From: Desulfuromonas sp.
GTDB lineage: Bacteria > Desulfobacterota > Desulfuromonadia > Desulfuromonadales > SZUA-401
Reading direction: 5' to 3'
Length of the DNA stretch: 6,482 nt
NCBI GenBank assembly: GCA_002869605.1
Contig: PKUI01000091.1
Span: forward strand, 1 to 6,482
Below the pieces are notes generated by a model. The model was given only the letters and a program-made list of their open reading frames with translations, was not told where the DNA came from and did not search any database. This document shows positions 5,123 through 6,482 of the stretch, in pieces. Position numbers and translations under genes: made by a program. The stretch's first letter is position 1, and each line of letters starts with the position of its first letter.

Positions 5123-5737
5123 CTATTTCTGTGCTTTGACGATCACCTCGTGGATCGCCTCGGCCATCAGTCGGTAGCCGGCACCGTTGGGGTGGATGGT
5201 GTCGCTCTTGTAGTCGCGGTCGGTGAGCAGGTCGGCGACGATGTTGCCTTCATAGGGAATCTTGAGTGCTTCGGAGAGGCGCAGGTAGTCGGGATGGGTG
5301 TCGACCAGCAGTCCGAGCTGGGGGACCCCGACCAGTATGACGTCGGCACCCGAATTGCGGATCAGCTCGATCATTTTGCTCAGGTTGTCGAAGAGCCTTT
5401 TCTGGCTCTGACGGCGCAGGAAGTCGTTGCCCCCTTCGCAGAGGATCACCAGCTGCGGCTGGTACTCTTCTAGTACTTTTGGCAGGCGTTTCAGGCCGCC
5501 GCTGGTGGTTTCGCCCGGGATGCCGGCGTTGACGACCGGGGTTCCCAGCAACTCGGCGAGCACGTCGGGGTAGGACTGCCCCTTGCCGGCACCGGTGCCG
5601 TGGGTGAGGCTGTCCCCGAAGGCGACGATCGTCGATTCGGGGGTGATGGCGGCGATCGTTGGTGCTTTTTCGCAGGCGCTCAGTCCGCCAAGGAGCAGGA
5701 GGCCCAACAGGGTCAGGCGTAGGGCGAAACGTGTCAT
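5123..5737 (-). CDS. GDSL/SGNH-hydrolase lipoprotein (TesA-like arylesterase)
   Basis: A 204-residue predicted lipoprotein esterase. The signal peptide (hydrophobic at about residues 7-18) ends in the lipobox LSAC with C22 as the lipidation site, placing it in the periplasm anchored to a membrane. SGNH blocks follow in order: FGDSLTHG with nucleophile S43; VNAGIPGETT with G72; EGGNDF with N104; and DTIHPNGAGY with D179 and H182. Catalytic and oxyanion residues are thus all present. The length and order match TesA-like arylesterases/lysophospholipases; natural substrate unknown. The ATG at 5737 overlaps the ald stop (ATGA) and has AGGAG eight bases upstream, inside the end of ald, so translation is coupled to it. 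It ends in TAG. Confidence 0.92.
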   Translation of the reverse strand: MTRFALRLTLLGLLLLGGLSACEKAPTIAAITPESTIVAFGDSLTHGTGAGKGQSYPDVLAELLGTPVVNAGIPGETTSGGLKRLPKVLEEYQPQLVILCEGGNDFLRRQSQKRLFDNLSKMIELIRNSGADVILVGVPQLGLLVDTHPDYLRLSEALKIPYEGNIVADLLTDRDYKSDTIHPNGAGYRLMAEAIHEVIVKAQK

Positions 5738-6482
5738 TGGTGCGACTCCTCAAGTAGTTGTTCTGCCGGAGTATAGGGAAGGTTGAACGCTTGCGCAACG
5801 GATTGGTAGCAGATCTGCCCTGCGACGATGTTGAGTCCCTCGCGGATTGTGCTATCGCTACGGGCGGCCTGGCGCCAGCCGAGGTTGGCGATGGTGAGTA
5901 CGTAGGGGAGGGTGGCATTGGTCAGTGCGATGGTCGAGGTCAGTGGTACGGCGCCAGGCATATTGGCGACGCTGTAGTGAACGATGCCGTCGACTTCATA
6001 GACCGGGTCATGGTGCGTGGTGGGATGCGAGGTCTCGAAGCAGCCCCCCTGGTCGATGGCGACATCGACCAGCACCGCCCCGGGGCGGAGATCGGTGAGC
6101 ATGGCGCGGGTGATCAGCTTGGGGGCCTTGGCGCCGTGGATCAGCACCGCGCCGATGATCACATCGGCATTGCGGGCGAGTTCGCGGACCGTCTCCGGGT
6201 TCGACATCAGCGGGAAGCAGTTCTTCGGCATGGTCTCGGAGAGGTAGCGCAGCCGGGCGAGGCTGGTGTCGAGCAGGTAGACCTTGGCACCAAGGCCGCA
6301 GGCCATGCGCGCCGCCTCGGTGCCGACGACACCGCCGCCGAGAACCAGTACGGTTGCCGGTTCCACTCCGGTGACGCCACCGAGCAGGATGCCGCGTCCC
6401 CCCTGGGAGCGTTCGAGATACTTGGCCGCCTCCTGGGCGGCCATGCGACCGGCCACTTCCGACATCGGGGTGAGTAGCGGCA
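5734..6482 (-). CDS. ald: Alanine dehydrogenase, C-terminal part, cut by window edge
   Basis: Ald interconverts L-alanine and pyruvate plus ammonia with NAD(H), in the cytosol. About 249 codons (of roughly 370 in the family) are visible; the frame is open to the right edge and the residues before the internal ATG at 6465 (PLLTP) also fit the family, so that ATG is not the start. The fragment shows the conserved PMSEVAGRMAAQ, the LLGGVTGV loop, the Rossmann motif VLVLGGGVVGTEAARMA, DVIIGAVLIHGAKAPKLI, the region VDVAIDQGGCFETSHPTTH, and the C-terminal signature PGAVPLTSTIALTNATLPYV. It ends in TGA overlapping the ATG of the SGNH-hydrolase gene by 4 bp. The related transhydrogenase alpha subunit is less likely because of the LTNATLPY ending and the terminal stop position. 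Confidence 0.95.
   Translation of the reverse strand, partial: PLLTPMSEVAGRMAAQEAAKYLERSQGGRGILLGGVTGVEPATVLVLGGGVVGTEAARMACGLGAKVYLLDTSLARLRYLSETMPKNCFPLMSNPETVRELARNADVIIGAVLIHGAKAPKLITRAMLTDLRPGAVLVDVAIDQGGCFETSHPTTHHDPVYEVDGIVHYSVANMPGAVPLTSTIALTNATLPYVLTIANLGWRQAARSDSTIREGLNIVAGQICYQSVAQAFNLPYTPAEQLLEESHQ

Noticed and set aside
5758..6477. Open frame of 239 codons (plus) opposite ald
   Set aside because: It is a shadow of alanine dehydrogenase with no recognisable domain.

Overview
The window is a GC-rich, gene-dense stretch of bacterial chromosome carrying housekeeping genes. The E. coli-type Asd, the UPF0316/CNNM gene pair, the PabB of the kind often fused to PabC, and a 66-residue CspA-type protein together fit a Desulfuromonadales-like member of the former Deltaproteobacteria. 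This assignment is an inference from remembered protein style, not a proof. No phage, transposase, CRISPR, tRNA or rRNA gene is visible.

Layout. Positions 1-759 (minus) hold the N-terminal 253 codons of pabB, which runs off the left edge. A divergent promoter region (about 760-896) separates it from a plus-strand operon: a UPF0316 membrane protein (DUF5698 plus DUF2179) split in frame by a TAG codon at 1239-1241, then, 2 bp after its final stop, a CNNM/CBS-domain membrane protein (1469-2662). Positions 2663-3212 hold no intact gene, but they contain a decayed copy of the last ~50 codons of asd (2746-2866, minus). A cold-shock protein gene follows (3213-3413, plus), with a terminator-like hairpin in its upstream region and a strong terminator behind it, then a 15-codon mini-ORF that looks like the stump of a conserved small protein. 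The complete asd gene (3702-4799, minus) ends in its own terminator. An intergenic stretch (4800-5122) carries two inverted-repeat structures. The right end is a minus-strand operon in which alanine dehydrogenase (ald, cut by the right edge) overlaps a GDSL/SGNH-hydrolase lipoprotein gene by 4 bp.

How the genes relate. pabB (folate), asd (lysine/threonine/methionine and cell-wall diaminopimelate) and ald (alanine/pyruvate) are ordinary metabolic genes that sit near one another without an obvious shared pathway. The most informative signals are small-scale: the amber codon inside an otherwise conserved protein, the asd 3'-end relic lying in the same orientation as intact asd on the far side of cspA, and the hairpin ahead of cspA. 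I see no evidence of a new multi-gene system; the findings are local oddities worth checking.
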